From an uncultured Clostridia bacterium (GTDB lineage: Bacteria; Bacillota; Clostridia; Christensenellales; Aristaeellaceae), in contig CAKUKE010000009.1 of assembly GCA_934662505.1 (NCBI GenBank), positions 1 through 64,000 on the forward strand: DNA of 64,000 bases, in the 5' to 3' direction. The notes beneath the pieces were generated by a model, which searched no databases, was not told where the DNA came from, and saw only the letters and a list, made by a program, of their open reading frames with translations. A program made the position numbers and the translations under genes. Positions 1 to 8,887 of this stretch are shown piece by piece (position 1 is the first letter of the stretch; every line of letters starts with the position of its first letter).

Positions 1-438
1 AATGACGTTTACCAGAACTCCGGCTGGATCGCCGACGATAATTACCGCATCGATTTCACCGAAGCGGGCACCTATACTATGACCGTGAAGGTGCAGGACA
101 AGAACGGCAATAAGTCCGACTGGGTCTCCTGTACCAGAACCACCGTCACCGAGGCGGCGGCTGAACCGCTCTCCGTCTCCGTGACCGGCCGCTATACCGA
201 CCTGACCGTGGGCAAAACCAACACCTGGTATGCCGACGGTGAGGGCGGCACCGCGCCTTACACCTTCTACTACCGTCTGTATAAAGACGGCGAGATCTAT
301 CACAATTCCGGCTGGGTCGCCGATACAGAATACGACGTGTCGCTGGACGAGCCGGGCGACTACGTGATGCATGTGAAGATCTGCGACGCGCAGGGCAACA
401 AGTCCGAATTTGTTGCCGGCGGCGAAACGACGGTGGAG
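1..438 (+). repeat. Tandem Ig-like repeat, period about 288 bp (96 aa)
   Basis: The segment around 15-130 (NSGW, GTYTMTVKV, GNKSDW) recurs around 303-420 (NSGW, GDYVMHVKI, GNKSEF), with similarity at both nucleotide and protein level. The first copy is cut by the window edge, so more copies probably lie upstream. Confidence 0.7.
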
Positions 439-2205
439 GAAGAAGCGGCGCTGGCCGCGCCCACCCTTTCCTCCGTGACCGCCGTGAGCGAATCGGAAAT
501 CAGAATCAAGTGGAAAAAAGTGACCGGTGCGGTCAATTACATTCTGTACCGTTCCCTCAAGTCCTCCACCGGTTTTGAAGAGATCGCCGTGGTGCCCGCC
601 ACCAGCGCCGCAACCTACACCTACACAGATACCTCCCTTTCCCCGGACACCACCTACTACTACAAGGTGCAGGCATGCGGCAACGCCTCTGAAGGCGAAC
701 TGAGCGCCAGCAAATCCGCCACCACCGACGAAGAGCCGGTCGACGAGATAACCTTCTCCGTCAACCACGCCATTGAAGGCGACCTGCTGGACAAGGGCGC
801 CATGCGGCTGATCAACAACAACACGCTGGATGAAAACGGCGACTATCCCTGCTCCAACTGGACGATCAAAAGCTCGGAAGCGTGGACGGTTTCCGCCAGC
901 GGCGCGACAAAGTGGTTTGAGCTGAGCGCTACCAAGGGCAAGGCTGGCACCACGAAGCTGAAAATCTCCGTCATCGACTGGACCAGCACCTATCAGGAGG
1001 CCATTTTGACCTTCAAGGCGGGCGACAACAGCTACACGGTCAAGATCTATCAGATGGCCGACAGTTATTCGGAGTGCGCGCTGGGTCTGTCCCTGTCCGG
1101 CTGGACGCCCACCTACAAGGCGGCGACCAAGTCCGTCACGGTCACCAAGCACGGCTCCAGAACCTTTACCGTTTCCGTGCAGGCGGAGCAGGACGGCGAG
1201 GACGACGCGTGGCTGTCCGTGACCAAGACGTCCTCCAAGCTGACCGTCAGCGCCCGCGCCAACTACGGCACCGTCTCCCGCACGGGCACCGTGCTCGTCA
1301 AGTGCAGCTGCGGCCAGACCCACTCCCTCACCGTCACCCAGTCCGCCGGCGCGCCCGCGCCCACGCTGCAGCTGACCGTGGGCGGCTCGGTCTACGGCCC
1401 CAACGACACCTACGGCCCTCTGGCCAACGGCGGCAAGGACGTACTGTACGTGCACGCCTCCTCCACCAACGCCCAGCGTCTCTTCATCCAGATCGAGGGG
1501 GCGAACGCAGAGTGCTTTGACAGCAACGTCACCGGGCAGGAAAACGATTTTGCCATCACCATCCCCAAGGGGCTCACCCCCGGCACCTACACGGTGACCT
1601 CGACCGTCACCAACTCCGACGTGCGCAACGACACCTGGAGCCGCAAGGCCACCACCTCCTTCACCCTGCGGGTGGTCAGCGCCAGCGGCACCTACGGTTC
1701 CCTGAACACCGCCGCCCTGCGCACCCAGTTCCCCGCCGGGAAATACTGGTGCCACAAAGCCGGTACGGCAAACAATGCCTACTCCATCATGGATACAGCC
1801 TGCACCTGTCCTTACCGGCACGGCGGTTCCCGACAGGGAAGTGGCGCCCATCCGAAAACGGATGGCAGCTGCGGCTGCAATTCCTATCACGGCATTCAGT
1901 GCTGGGGCTATGCCAACCTGATCACTGAAAAGCTGTTCGGCTCCCGCGCCGACACCTGGAGCAAGGTCAGCCCCGGTTCAGCCGATACGACCGCCCGCCG
2001 CGAAGCGCTGGACAACGTGCGCCCCGGCGACGCTATTCGCTACTATTATTCCGGTCACACCGCAGTCGTGCTCACCGTTTCGGAAACGGGCTTTACCGTA
2101 ACGGACTGCAACTGGACCGAAAACTGCCGTATCCGCTGGGACGCTTCCGTTTCCAAGGACTACATCCTCAGAAACGGCAACTTCTGGGTGTGGAAGCACC
2201 CGTAA
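1..2205 (+). CDS. Large secreted/surface protein, C-terminal part: repeats, Fn3-like, BACON-like and CHAP-like domains
   Basis: The reading frame is open from the first base, so the start lies upstream. Visible order: tandem Ig-like units of about 96 residues (roughly bases 1-438); a fibronectin-III-like domain (about 450-730) with the usual Tyr-rich strands; two BACON-like beta domains (about 740-1350); a further beta domain; then a C-terminal domain from about 1690. That last domain has a Cys in a QCWGYAN motif (codon 1900-1902), a His in SGHTAVVL (codon 2056-2058) and a downstream DCNW, an arrangement typical of CHAP/NlpC-type cysteine peptidases or amidases acting on peptidoglycan. Many extra cysteines precede the catalytic one. 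Export is inferred from the domains, because the signal peptide is outside the window. The domain calls are by eye and the substrate is unknown. Confidence 0.8.
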   Translation, partial: NDVYQNSGWIADDNYRIDFTEAGTYTMTVKVQDKNGNKSDWVSCTRTTVTEAAAEPLSVSVTGRYTDLTVGKTNTWYADGEGGTAPYTFYYRLYKDGEIYHNSGWVADTEYDVSLDEPGDYVMHVKICDAQGNKSEFVAGGETTVEEEAALAAPTLSSVTAVSESEIRIKWKKVTGAVNYILYRSLKSSTGFEEIAVVPATSAATYTYTDTSLSPDTTYYYKVQACGNASEGELSASKSATTDEEPVDEITFSVNHAIEGDLLDKGAMRLINNNTLDENGDYPCSNWTIKSSEAWTVSASGATKWFELSATKGKAGTTKLKISVIDWTSTYQEAILTFKAGDNSYTVKIYQMADSYSECALGLSLSGWTPTYKAATKSVTVTKHGSRTFTVSVQAEQDGEDDAWLSVTKTSSKLTVSARANYGTVSRTGTVLVKCSCGQTHSLTVTQSAGAPAPTLQLTVGGSVYGPNDTYGPLANGGKDVLYVHASSTNAQRLFIQIEGANAECFDSNVTGQENDFAITIPKGLTPGTYTVTSTVTNSDVRNDTWSRKATTSFTLRVVSASGTYGSLNTAALRTQFPAGKYWCHKAGTANNAYSIMDTACTCPYRHGGSRQGSGAHPKTDGSCGCNSYHGIQCWGYANLITEKLFGSRADTWSKVSPGSADTTARREALDNVRPGDAIRYYYSGHTAVVLTVSETGFTVTDCNWTENCRIRWDASVSKDYILRNGNFWVWKHP

Positions 2206-2232
2206 CCGGCTGATTTCTTCCACTGGCTACTG

Positions 2233-2270
2233 GCAGAGGCCGCGCAACGCGGCCTCTGCTTTCTGTTTTT
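2233..2270 (+). terminator. Rho-independent terminator after the surface protein
   Basis: A perfect 12-bp stem (2233-2244 with 2248-2259) and a CAA loop is followed by a T-rich tail. It lies 28 bases after the stop codon. Confidence 0.85.
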
Positions 2271-2390
2271 CATACCCGTTTTCAGCATTCATTGTGCATT
2301 CTCTGGTATATTCCTTCAAATACGCCTTCTTTTTTTGCGTTCTGCCTCTCCTCCGCGTCCCGGAGCGGTACGGCCGCTCTCCCACCGCCC

Positions 2391-2419
2391 TTGCAGCGGC
2401 TGCGGAACCGTGCTATACT
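2391..2419 (+). promoter_or_regulatory. Sigma-A-type promoter for the 2454 gene
   Basis: TTGCAG (2391-2396), a 17-bp spacer and TATACT (2414-2419), with a TGC extension before the -10. It lies 35 bases upstream of the ATG at 2454. It therefore excludes the longer reading frame that opens at 2292. Confidence 0.75.
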
Positions 2420-2453
2420 TTACACCATCCACGGTCAGAAGGGAGGGATCTGC

Positions 2454-3743
2454 ATGAAAGCAGGCGGCAAACGCTGGTTCAAGCTGGACAACGCAGCCAA
2501 GCTGTACCCCGCCGTGGCCACGGGACGGTGGAGCAGCATTTTCCGTTTATCGGCGGAGCTGACCGAAACGGTGGAGCCCCGCCGGCTTCAGGAGGCGGCG
2601 GAGCATACCATGCGCCGTTTTCCCTCGTTTCAGGTACGGCTGAAAAAGGGCTTTTTCTGGTACTATCTGGAGGAGATCAAAACGCCCATCACCGTCCGGG
2701 AGGATACGGGGCATCCCTGTCTGCGCTTTTCCCGCCGGGAGGAAAACGGCTTTCTCCTGCGGGTGCTTTACTATAAAAAACGCATCTCCGTCGAATTTTT
2801 TCACGTGCTGACGGACGGAACGGGCGGGCTGATCTTTTTAAAGACCCTGCTGGGCGAATATCTGCGCCTGTCCGGGCGGACGGTACGGTACGAGCAGGGC
2901 GTGCTGGACGTATCTGCTTCCCCCGACCCGGAGGAGACCCGGGACGTGTTCAACCACATGCCCCTGCCCCGGGTGCGCCTGTCCAGAAAAGAATCCCGCG
3001 CCTATCATTTTGAAGGGCATAAGGAATTGCCCCACACCCTGAACCTGATCAGCGCGTCCATGCCCTGCGACCGGCTGCTGACGGAGGCGCACGCCCATGG
3101 CGCGACCCTGACGGAATACCTGACCGCCGTTCTGCTCTACGCGGCGTATGAGGATCAGAACAAAAGAGTGCGCGCGCTCCGTCGTCAGAAGCCTCTGCGG
3201 GTCTCCGTGCCTGTGAACATGCGCCGTTTCTACCCCTCGCCTACGGTGCGGAACTTTTCATCGTTCGTCAACCCGGGCATCGATCCCCGGCTGGGTGCGT
3301 ACACCTTTGAGGAAATCGTCCGGAACGTGCACGCCTTCATGCAATACAGCCTGAACCCCAAGTTTCTCTTTGCCGCCATCGCCACCAACGTGGCGGATGA
3401 AAAAAAGCTGCCGGTGCGCCTGTCGCCCCTCTTTTTGAAAAACTGGGTCATTTCGGGCGTATATCACCGGGCGGGCGACCGACTGGTCACCACCACGCTG
3501 ACCAACCCCGGAGTGTTTACCCTGCCGCCCTGCATGGCGCGGTATGTCGCCCATGCGGAAATGCTGCTCAATACCTCGGAAGCCCCGCAGTGCGTGTGCG
3601 CGCTTTTGTCTTACGGGAACGAAGCGCGGCTCACCTTTACCGACAACATTCTTGAAAAAACGCTGCCCCGCGAAGCGCTGCGCTTCCTTGTCGCGCAGGG
3701 GATCCCTGTTTCCGTGGACAGCAACCAGAACGAGGAGGAATGA
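2454..3743 (+). CDS. Condensation/alcohol-acetyltransferase-fold protein
   Basis: 429 residues. ATG 2454 is preceded by GGGAGGG and by a promoter at 2391-2419. The protein resembles the CoA-dependent acyltransferase/condensation superfamily (alcohol acetyltransferase-like). A HVLTDG segment near residue 115 matches the catalytic HxxxDG motif, with a single His in place of the usual double His. The next gene, four bases on, encodes a zinc-ribbon membrane protein, and I recall this pairing from other Clostridia. The acyl donor and acceptor cannot be read from the sequence. No signal peptide is evident, so a cytoplasmic location is likely. Confidence 0.75.
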   Translation: MKAGGKRWFKLDNAAKLYPAVATGRWSSIFRLSAELTETVEPRRLQEAAEHTMRRFPSFQVRLKKGFFWYYLEEIKTPITVREDTGHPCLRFSRREENGFLLRVLYYKKRISVEFFHVLTDGTGGLIFLKTLLGEYLRLSGRTVRYEQGVLDVSASPDPEETRDVFNHMPLPRVRLSRKESRAYHFEGHKELPHTLNLISASMPCDRLLTEAHAHGATLTEYLTAVLLYAAYEDQNKRVRALRRQKPLRVSVPVNMRRFYPSPTVRNFSSFVNPGIDPRLGAYTFEEIVRNVHAFMQYSLNPKFLFAAIATNVADEKKLPVRLSPLFLKNWVISGVYHRAGDRLVTTTLTNPGVFTLPPCMARYVAHAEMLLNTSEAPQCVCALLSYGNEARLTFTDNILEKTLPREALRFLVAQGIPVSVDSNQNEEE

Positions 3744-3746
3744 AGC

Positions 3747-4454
3747 ATGGCTTACTGCGTTCATTGCGGCGTAAAGCTGCAGGAAGGCGCGCAGAAGTGT
3801 CCTCTGTGCGGCACCCCTGTTTTTGACCCTGCCGCATCCCCTGTGCACACACCACCCCGCAATTATCCCACCCGCACGCCCGAACAGCGCCTGACCTACA
3901 GCAAGGTCTACCTGATGCGTCTGTTCAGCCTGCTGCTGCTTTTGCCGGGAGCGCTGTGCCTTTTGATCGACTTTCTGCGCACGGGCGGCATTTCCTGGAG
4001 CGTATACCCTGCCGCCGCGCTGGGGCTGATCTGGGTGTCCGCCTTCTTCCCGCTGCTGCTCAGGCACCGCAGTCTGCTGGTGGATTTCGTGCTGGATACC
4101 GTTGTTTTGTCCGTATACCTGTGGCTGGTGGAAAAGCTGAGCCGCTCCGGGGTCTGGTTTTTCCCCATCGTTCTGCCCGCCCTGCTGTTCATGTCGGCAC
4201 AGATCATCCTCATCTGGTTCCTGTTTACCCGCGACCATCTGAACAAGCTGACGACGCTGGCTGCCAGCCTGATCGCGGTGGGGCTGGAATGCATGTTTAT
4301 TGAGGCGCTGTGCGCCCTGCGCTTTTTGGGTACTGTTGCGTTCTCCTGGGCATACTATGTACTGGCGCCCTGCCTGTTCATTGGCCTGCTGCTGTTTTTC
4401 ATCAATGGCAACCGTTCCATTCGGGAGGAGTTCAGGCGAAGGACGCACTTTTAA
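3747..4454 (+). CDS. Zinc-ribbon membrane protein (DUF6320-like)
   Basis: 235 residues. ATG 3747 has GAGGAGG upstream, overlapping the end of the previous gene. The N-terminus carries a CVHC...CPLC zinc ribbon (residues 4-25) and a Pro-rich linker. About six hydrophobic segments from residue 50 onward then form a membrane domain, and the protein ends in a short basic tail. It is only 3 bases from the acyltransferase-like gene and 33 from dapA, so co-transcription is likely. The function is unknown. The partnership with the upstream enzyme is an inference from adjacency. Confidence 0.75.
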   Translation: MAYCVHCGVKLQEGAQKCPLCGTPVFDPAASPVHTPPRNYPTRTPEQRLTYSKVYLMRLFSLLLLLPGALCLLIDFLRTGGISWSVYPAAALGLIWVSAFFPLLLRHRSLLVDFVLDTVVLSVYLWLVEKLSRSGVWFFPIVLPALLFMSAQIILIWFLFTRDHLNKLTTLAASLIAVGLECMFIEALCALRFLGTVAFSWAYYVLAPCLFIGLLLFFINGNRSIREEFRRRTHF

Positions 4455-4487
4455 CAACGCCATGCTTGGCCAAAGGAGCATCTTTTC

Positions 4488-5369
4488 ATGGGAAAACAGC
4501 CCCTTTTCAGCGGCAGTGCTGCTGCGCTGATCACCCCCTTCACCCCGGACGAACAGGTGGATGAACGTGCCCTGCGCGAGCTGATCGAGCGACAGATCGC
4601 AGCCGGGACGGACGCGCTGGTCGTGTGCGGCACCACCGGTGAGCCCGCGACCATGACCGAAAAGGAACAGGACCTTGTCATCGACCTGACCGTCCGTCAG
4701 ACGCGCAGCCGCATTCCCGTGCTGGCGGGCACGGGCGGCAACTGCACCCGCGCCGTCATCAGGCGCGCCCGCCGCGCCCGTGAGCTGGGCGCAGACGGAC
4801 AATTGTGCGTGACGCCCTACTATAACAAAGCGACGCAAAAGGGGCTGATCGCCCACTATACCGCCGTACACGACCAGACCGATCTGCCCATCATCCTGTA
4901 TAACGTGCCGGCTCGCACCGGGCTGAACATGCTGCCGGAAACGGCGGCGGCGCTTGCGCCCCTGCCCCGCATCGTCGGCATCAAGGACGCGTCCGGCAGC
5001 CTTGAACAGGCTGAAAGGATTCTTCAGCTGTGCGGCGACCGTCTGCCGCTTTATGCCGGTGTGGACGAGTTGAGTGTGGCGCTGCGCGGGCTGGGCGCGG
5101 CGGGCGCCATTTTCGTGCTGGCCAACATTGCGCCCGCCCTGTGCCGCAGCCTGATGCACGCCCCCATGGCGGAAGCGCACCGCCTCCGTGCAGAATCGGA
5201 GGAGCTGATGCGCGCCCTGTCGCTGGAGGTCAACCCGATCCCGGTGAAAGCGGCCGCCGCGCGGCTTGGCCTGTGCCAGAACGTGCTGCGCCTGCCTCTC
5301 ACCCCGCTGGAGGAAGGCCATGTTCCGCAGCTTGAGCAGGCCATGGCCAGCGCGGGGCTGATATGCTGA
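4488..5369 (+). CDS. dapA: 4-hydroxy-tetrahydrodipicolinate synthase
   Basis: 293 residues, the normal length. It condenses pyruvate with aspartate semialdehyde, the first committed step toward diaminopimelate, lysine and spore dipicolinate. The GTTGE motif lies near residue 47. The catalytic Tyr138 sits in LYNVPARTG, and the Schiff-base Lys166 sits in GIKDASGS. The start is ATG 4488, with AAAGGAG upstream. It overlaps dapB by 7 bases, which indicates translational coupling. Confidence 0.97.
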   Translation: MGKQPLFSGSAAALITPFTPDEQVDERALRELIERQIAAGTDALVVCGTTGEPATMTEKEQDLVIDLTVRQTRSRIPVLAGTGGNCTRAVIRRARRARELGADGQLCVTPYYNKATQKGLIAHYTAVHDQTDLPIILYNVPARTGLNMLPETAAALAPLPRIVGIKDASGSLEQAERILQLCGDRLPLYAGVDELSVALRGLGAAGAIFVLANIAPALCRSLMHAPMAEAHRLRAESEELMRALSLEVNPIPVKAAAARLGLCQNVLRLPLTPLEEGHVPQLEQAMASAGLIC

Positions 5370-6109
5370 CCCTGCTCATCTCCGGCGCCATGGGACGCAT
5401 GGGTCGGCTGACAGCCGCGCAGGCGCAGGAAGACGGCTGCAGCGTACTGGCCGGCGTGGACGCGCGGACGGAGGGCGCCGCGCCTTTCCCTGTGTACCCT
5501 GCCTTCTCCCTGATCCCGGACGGATGCCGCCCGGACGTGCTGGTGGATTTTTCCAGAGCGGAGCTTTTGCCGGATGTCCTGTCCTTTGCGCTGAAAGGAA
5601 ATATTCCCCTTGTGCTGGCCGCCACCGGGTACGGCGCTGTTGAAGCAGCGGCCGTCCATGACGCTGCGGCGCAGCTTCCCGTTTTTCGAAGCGCCAATCT
5701 GTCCCTCGGCGTACAGGTCATGCGTTTTCTGTGCGCGCAGGCTGCCCGTGCGCTTCCCGGTTTTGATATCGAGATCGTGGAACGGCACCACCGTCAGAAA
5801 AACGACGCGCCCAGCGGCACCGCCGCCCTGCTCTATGATGCGGTCGCCTCGCCTGACAGCGAACCCGTCTATGGCCGGCATGGCCGCACGGTGCGGCGGG
5901 ATCGCCGGGAGATCGGCATTTTTTCCCTTCGCGGCGGCACGGTCGCCGGGCAGCACGAGGCAGGGTTTTACGGTCAGGGCGAGACCCTGCAGATCGTTCA
6001 CACGGCGGAAAGCCCTGCGCTCTTTGCTGCCGGTGCGCTGCGCGCCGCGCGCTTCATCATTCGGCAGCCCCCGGGGCTGTACGGCATGGACGACCTGCTT
6101 GCACCGTAA
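5363..6109 (+). CDS. dapB: 4-hydroxy-tetrahydrodipicolinate reductase
   Basis: 248 residues. It reduces the DapA product with NAD(P)H. The N-terminal nucleotide-binding loop is GAMGRMG (residues 8-14). The signature ERHHRQKNDAPSGTA contains the catalytic His pair and the Lys. The ATG lies inside the dapA 3' end in another frame. The protein is slightly shorter than many family members, but both domains are represented. Confidence 0.96.
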   Translation: MLTLLISGAMGRMGRLTAAQAQEDGCSVLAGVDARTEGAAPFPVYPAFSLIPDGCRPDVLVDFSRAELLPDVLSFALKGNIPLVLAATGYGAVEAAAVHDAAAQLPVFRSANLSLGVQVMRFLCAQAARALPGFDIEIVERHHRQKNDAPSGTAALLYDAVASPDSEPVYGRHGRTVRRDRREIGIFSLRGGTVAGQHEAGFYGQGETLQIVHTAESPALFAAGALRAARFIIRQPPGLYGMDDLLAP

Positions 6110-6264
6110 CAGCGGGTGCATGATGCCTCCCCGGCGCCGCGGCGCGCAGGATAGCAGCTTTTCCAGCGCTCCCAAGGGCAGCCCCCTCCCTTACGATACG
6201 GGCACACTATATGCCCCTTCGCGTGCTCCCCACTTTTATTTCTCGCTGACGACCGCCCATTCCG

Positions 6265-6299
6265 GCAGCGTCTCAAAATGCGAAAAGCGACGCTGCTTT
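6265..6299 (+). terminator. Possible terminator after dapB
   Basis: An 8-bp stem (6265-6272 with 6289-6296) with a 16-base loop is followed by a short T run. It is weak. The better hairpin at 6323-6356 may do the job. Apart from these hairpins I see nothing in 6110-6356. Confidence 0.35.
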
Positions 6300-6322
6300 C
6301 CGCATCGCCGTTCCCCTCGTAT

Positions 6323-6356
6323 AAAAAACGCCCCGTGCCAGCGCACGGAGCGTTTT
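6323..6356. terminator. Bidirectional terminator between dapB and the asparaginase gene
   Basis: AACGCCCCGTGC pairs with GCACGGAGCGTT around a short loop, with an A run on the left and a T run on the right. It can therefore end transcripts from both sides of this convergent pair. Confidence 0.8.
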
Positions 6357-7337
6357 TCATACCGTCATTTCGCCAAATACATCCTGCTTCAAATAGGCTC
6401 TGCGTTTTTCAAGATCGCCCAGCACCCACATCATTTTGGTCACCGCCGCCTCGGTGGTCATGTCGCCGCCGCTGAAGACGCAGTCGGACAGCACGTTTCG
6501 CCCCACCTCATAAATGGTAAAGTCCGCTTTTTCATACAGGCACTGGCTGGTCACCAGCGTCATCACGCCGTGCCTGCCCAGAGAATGCAGCTTGTCCACC
6601 AGATTCCGGCGGATGTAGTGCAGGCCGCCCATGCCGAAGGCCTCCAGCACCAGCCCCTTATAGCCGGTATGCGCAAGATAGTCAAACACTTCGGGCGACG
6701 TGCCGGGGATCAGCTTGAGCAGAAATACATGAGGATCGATGGCGTCCATCAGCCCTTGCCCCTCGATTCGCCGCACAGGCAGATGCTCCCGCATATGCAC
6801 CCCCTCCGCATCGATCACACCGGCCAGGGGCGCGTTCACTGAGTGGAAGGCGTCAAAGGCGGTTGTACGCATTTTTACCGCCCGATTCCCCCAGATGACC
6901 TTGTGATGAAAGGCCACATACACCCCGCCGGGCGCCTGCTGCACCACGGCCAGCGCCTCCATAAAGTTGACCGCCGCGTCGGACAGGGGGTGTCCCATCG
7001 GAAGCTGTGACCCGGTCAGCACCACCGGCTTGCCCAGATCAGGCAGCATGAAGGAAAGGGCGGAGGCTGTGTAAGCCATCGTATCCGTCCCGTGGGTAAT
7101 GACCACCCCGTCGTACGTCTGCAGCGCACGGTAAGCCTCTCCGGCGAGCACCCGCCATTCCTCCGGCTGAATATTGCTGGAATCCAGCGAAAAAACATCG
7201 CGGCCGTCCACTCGAATGTGATCAGGCAGCGTCACCGCGTCAAGCAGCGCCTGCGCCCCCATGCCGGGACGCAGCCCGTTTCCGCTTTCCACGCTGGCAA
7301 TGGTGCCGCCTGTGGCCAGCAGCATGTATCTTTTCAA
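6357..7337 (-). CDS. ansA: L-asparaginase, type I
   Basis: 326 residues. It hydrolyses asparagine to aspartate and ammonia. An N-terminal TGGTIAS loop carries the first catalytic Thr, and the second motif, HGTDTMAYTA, carries the Thr-Asp pair. GLVLEAFGMGG near residue 230 is typical of cytosolic type I enzymes. There is no signal peptide. The start is a TTG at 7337-7335, placed 9 bases after GGAGG. An ATG four codons in is too far from the ribosome site. The aspartate produced could feed DapA on the opposite strand, which is an inference. Confidence 0.93.
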   Translation of the reverse strand: MKRYMLLATGGTIASVESGNGLRPGMGAQALLDAVTLPDHIRVDGRDVFSLDSSNIQPEEWRVLAGEAYRALQTYDGVVITHGTDTMAYTASALSFMLPDLGKPVVLTGSQLPMGHPLSDAAVNFMEALAVVQQAPGGVYVAFHHKVIWGNRAVKMRTTAFDAFHSVNAPLAGVIDAEGVHMREHLPVRRIEGQGLMDAIDPHVFLLKLIPGTSPEVFDYLAHTGYKGLVLEAFGMGGLHYIRRNLVDKLHSLGRHGVMTLVTSQCLYEKADFTIYEVGRNVLSDCVFSGGDMTTEAAVTKMMWVLGDLEKRRAYLKQDVFGEMTV

Positions 7338-7473
7338 GGTTCCTGTCCTCCTCCATCGGCTTCACCGGCATTTTATCACACATTGCCCGGGTTTTGTACC
7401 CTTTCCACGCCTGAAACAGTGAAAAAAAACGCATTTCGCCACAATCCGGCCACAAAATCCTCCCCTGTCTCGG

Positions 7474-7502
7474 TTGCAATCGATGCGCCCGTGGGTTATA
7501 AT
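7474..7502 (+). promoter_or_regulatory. Near-consensus sigma-A promoter for the GDPD-greA-lysS operon
   Basis: TTGCAA (7474-7479), a 17-bp spacer and TATAAT (7497-7502). It sits 38 bases before ATG 7540. Confidence 0.88.
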
Positions 7503-7539
7503 AGGGTGTCGTCTGAACAGCGGAAGGGAGGGAGCGTCC

Positions 7540-8367
7540 ATGGCGTTTTGGCTGCTGCCGCTCGCTCTGGCGGCGCTGTATGTGTGGCTGGTCGCGCCGG
7601 GACGGGGCGGACAGCGCATGCGCTGCGCGCCGTTTGACGTTCCCTATGCGCATCGCGGTCTGTTTGACCTTGCCGATGCGCCGGAAAACTCCCTTCCCGC
7701 CTTTGCCCGTGCGGCAGACGCCGGGTATGGGATTGAACTGGATGTGCAGCTTACAAAGGATGGGCAGCTGATCGTTTTTCACGATGCGGATACCCGTCGG
7801 GTATGCGGCAGGCCGGGCATGCTGTCCCGCATGACCGTCGGCGAAGCGCAGTCGCTTTTTCTCGGCAGTTCTCATGAGAAAATGCCGCTTTTGTCAGATG
7901 TGACGGCGCTGGTGCAGGGGCGTGTGCCGCTGATGATCGAACTGAAAAGCGAGCGCCCCTTCCAGCATGCGCTGCGTCTCCCGCGGGCAGTGAACGCGCA
8001 GCTTGCAGCCTATCCCGGCCCCGTATGCGTGGAAAGCTTTCATCCCCTGATGATGGGCTGGTTTCGTCTGTACGCGCCCGATGTGCCGCGGGGGCAGCTG
8101 GCACGGTATCACAATCCGTCCGATCCCGCGCGCTTTCTGATGGGGCAGCTGGTTTTCAACTTTCTCTCCCGTCCCCAGTTTATCAGCTACGGTCTGGGCA
8201 AGCGCCCGTTTTCCATGAAGATCGCGCGTCTGTTTCACCCTGCGTTTGTGTGCTGGACGGTACGCAGCGCCCGGGAATGGCAAGCGGTTGAACCTATATA
8301 TGACCAGATGATCTTTGAGGCCTTTGCGCCGCATCATCAGAAAGAGGGGAATGATATTCATGAGTGA
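7540..8367 (+). CDS. Glycerophosphodiester phosphodiesterase, membrane-anchored
   Basis: 275 residues starting at ATG 7540 (GGGAGGG upstream). The longer frame from 7474 would begin inside the promoter. One N-terminal transmembrane helix (about residues 3-20) is followed by a GDPD TIM barrel. It has AHRG with the catalytic His38, the metal ligand Glu49 in PENS, ELDVQLTKDG, and a second catalytic His in VFHD. It hydrolyses glycerophosphodiesters to glycerol-3-phosphate and an alcohol, in lipid or teichoic-acid turnover. The stop overlaps greA by 8 bases. Confidence 0.92.
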   Translation: MAFWLLPLALAALYVWLVAPGRGGQRMRCAPFDVPYAHRGLFDLADAPENSLPAFARAADAGYGIELDVQLTKDGQLIVFHDADTRRVCGRPGMLSRMTVGEAQSLFLGSSHEKMPLLSDVTALVQGRVPLMIELKSERPFQHALRLPRAVNAQLAAYPGPVCVESFHPLMMGWFRLYAPDVPRGQLARYHNPSDPARFLMGQLVFNFLSRPQFISYGLGKRPFSMKIARLFHPAFVCWTVRSAREWQAVEPIYDQMIFEAFAPHHQKEGNDIHE

Positions 8368-8857
8368 AATGCACGAACACGCCAAGCGCCGGGTCGTATC
8401 CGCCGAGGGCATGAAAAAGCTGGAGGAAAAGCTGGAATACCTGACCGGCACCCGCCGCGCTGAAGTGGCGGAAAAGCTGAACGTAGCGCGGGGCTACGGC
8501 GATTTGAGCGAAAATGCTGAATACGACGCAGCCAAAAACGAGCAGGCCACGCTGGAAAGCGAAATTGCCGAACTGGAAGCCACCATCCGTACCGCCATCG
8601 TGCTGTCGGACGAGAACATTTCGACCGACCGGGTCAACGTGGGCGTTCATGTCCGGGTACGATATCTGGATGACGATTCCGAAGAAGAATACGCGCTGGT
8701 CGGCGCGCTGGAAAGCGACCCCATGGCCAACCGTATCTCCAACGAGTGCCCCATCGGCGCGGCGCTGCTGGGCAAGCAGGTGGGCGACCTTGTGGACGTG
8801 GAAGCGCCCGACGGCGTCATCAAGCTGGAAGTGCTGGAGATCACCCGTCCGGACTGA
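8360..8857 (+). CDS. greA: Transcription elongation factor GreA
   Basis: 165 residues. It stimulates cleavage of backtracked RNA in RNA polymerase. The N-terminal coiled coil carries YGDLSENAEYDAAK, whose acidic tip reaches the polymerase active site. The FKBP-like C-terminal half contains the GKQVGD turn. ATG 8360 is chosen because GAGGGG lies 10 bases upstream. ATG 8351 would be 1 base from it. The greA-lysS order is common in Bacillota. Confidence 0.97.
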   Translation: MSEMHEHAKRRVVSAEGMKKLEEKLEYLTGTRRAEVAEKLNVARGYGDLSENAEYDAAKNEQATLESEIAELEATIRTAIVLSDENISTDRVNVGVHVRVRYLDDDSEEEYALVGALESDPMANRISNECPIGAALLGKQVGDLVDVEAPDGVIKLEVLEITRPD

Positions 8858-8887
8858 CGTCACCAACGATAAAGCGAGGTTTGTTTT

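Noticed and set aside
3258..5321. 687-codon open frame on the minus strand
   Set aside because: It is a shadow of the acyltransferase-like, zinc-ribbon and dapA genes. Its residue make-up (Gln, Arg, His-rich) is not protein-like, and it has no ribosome site.
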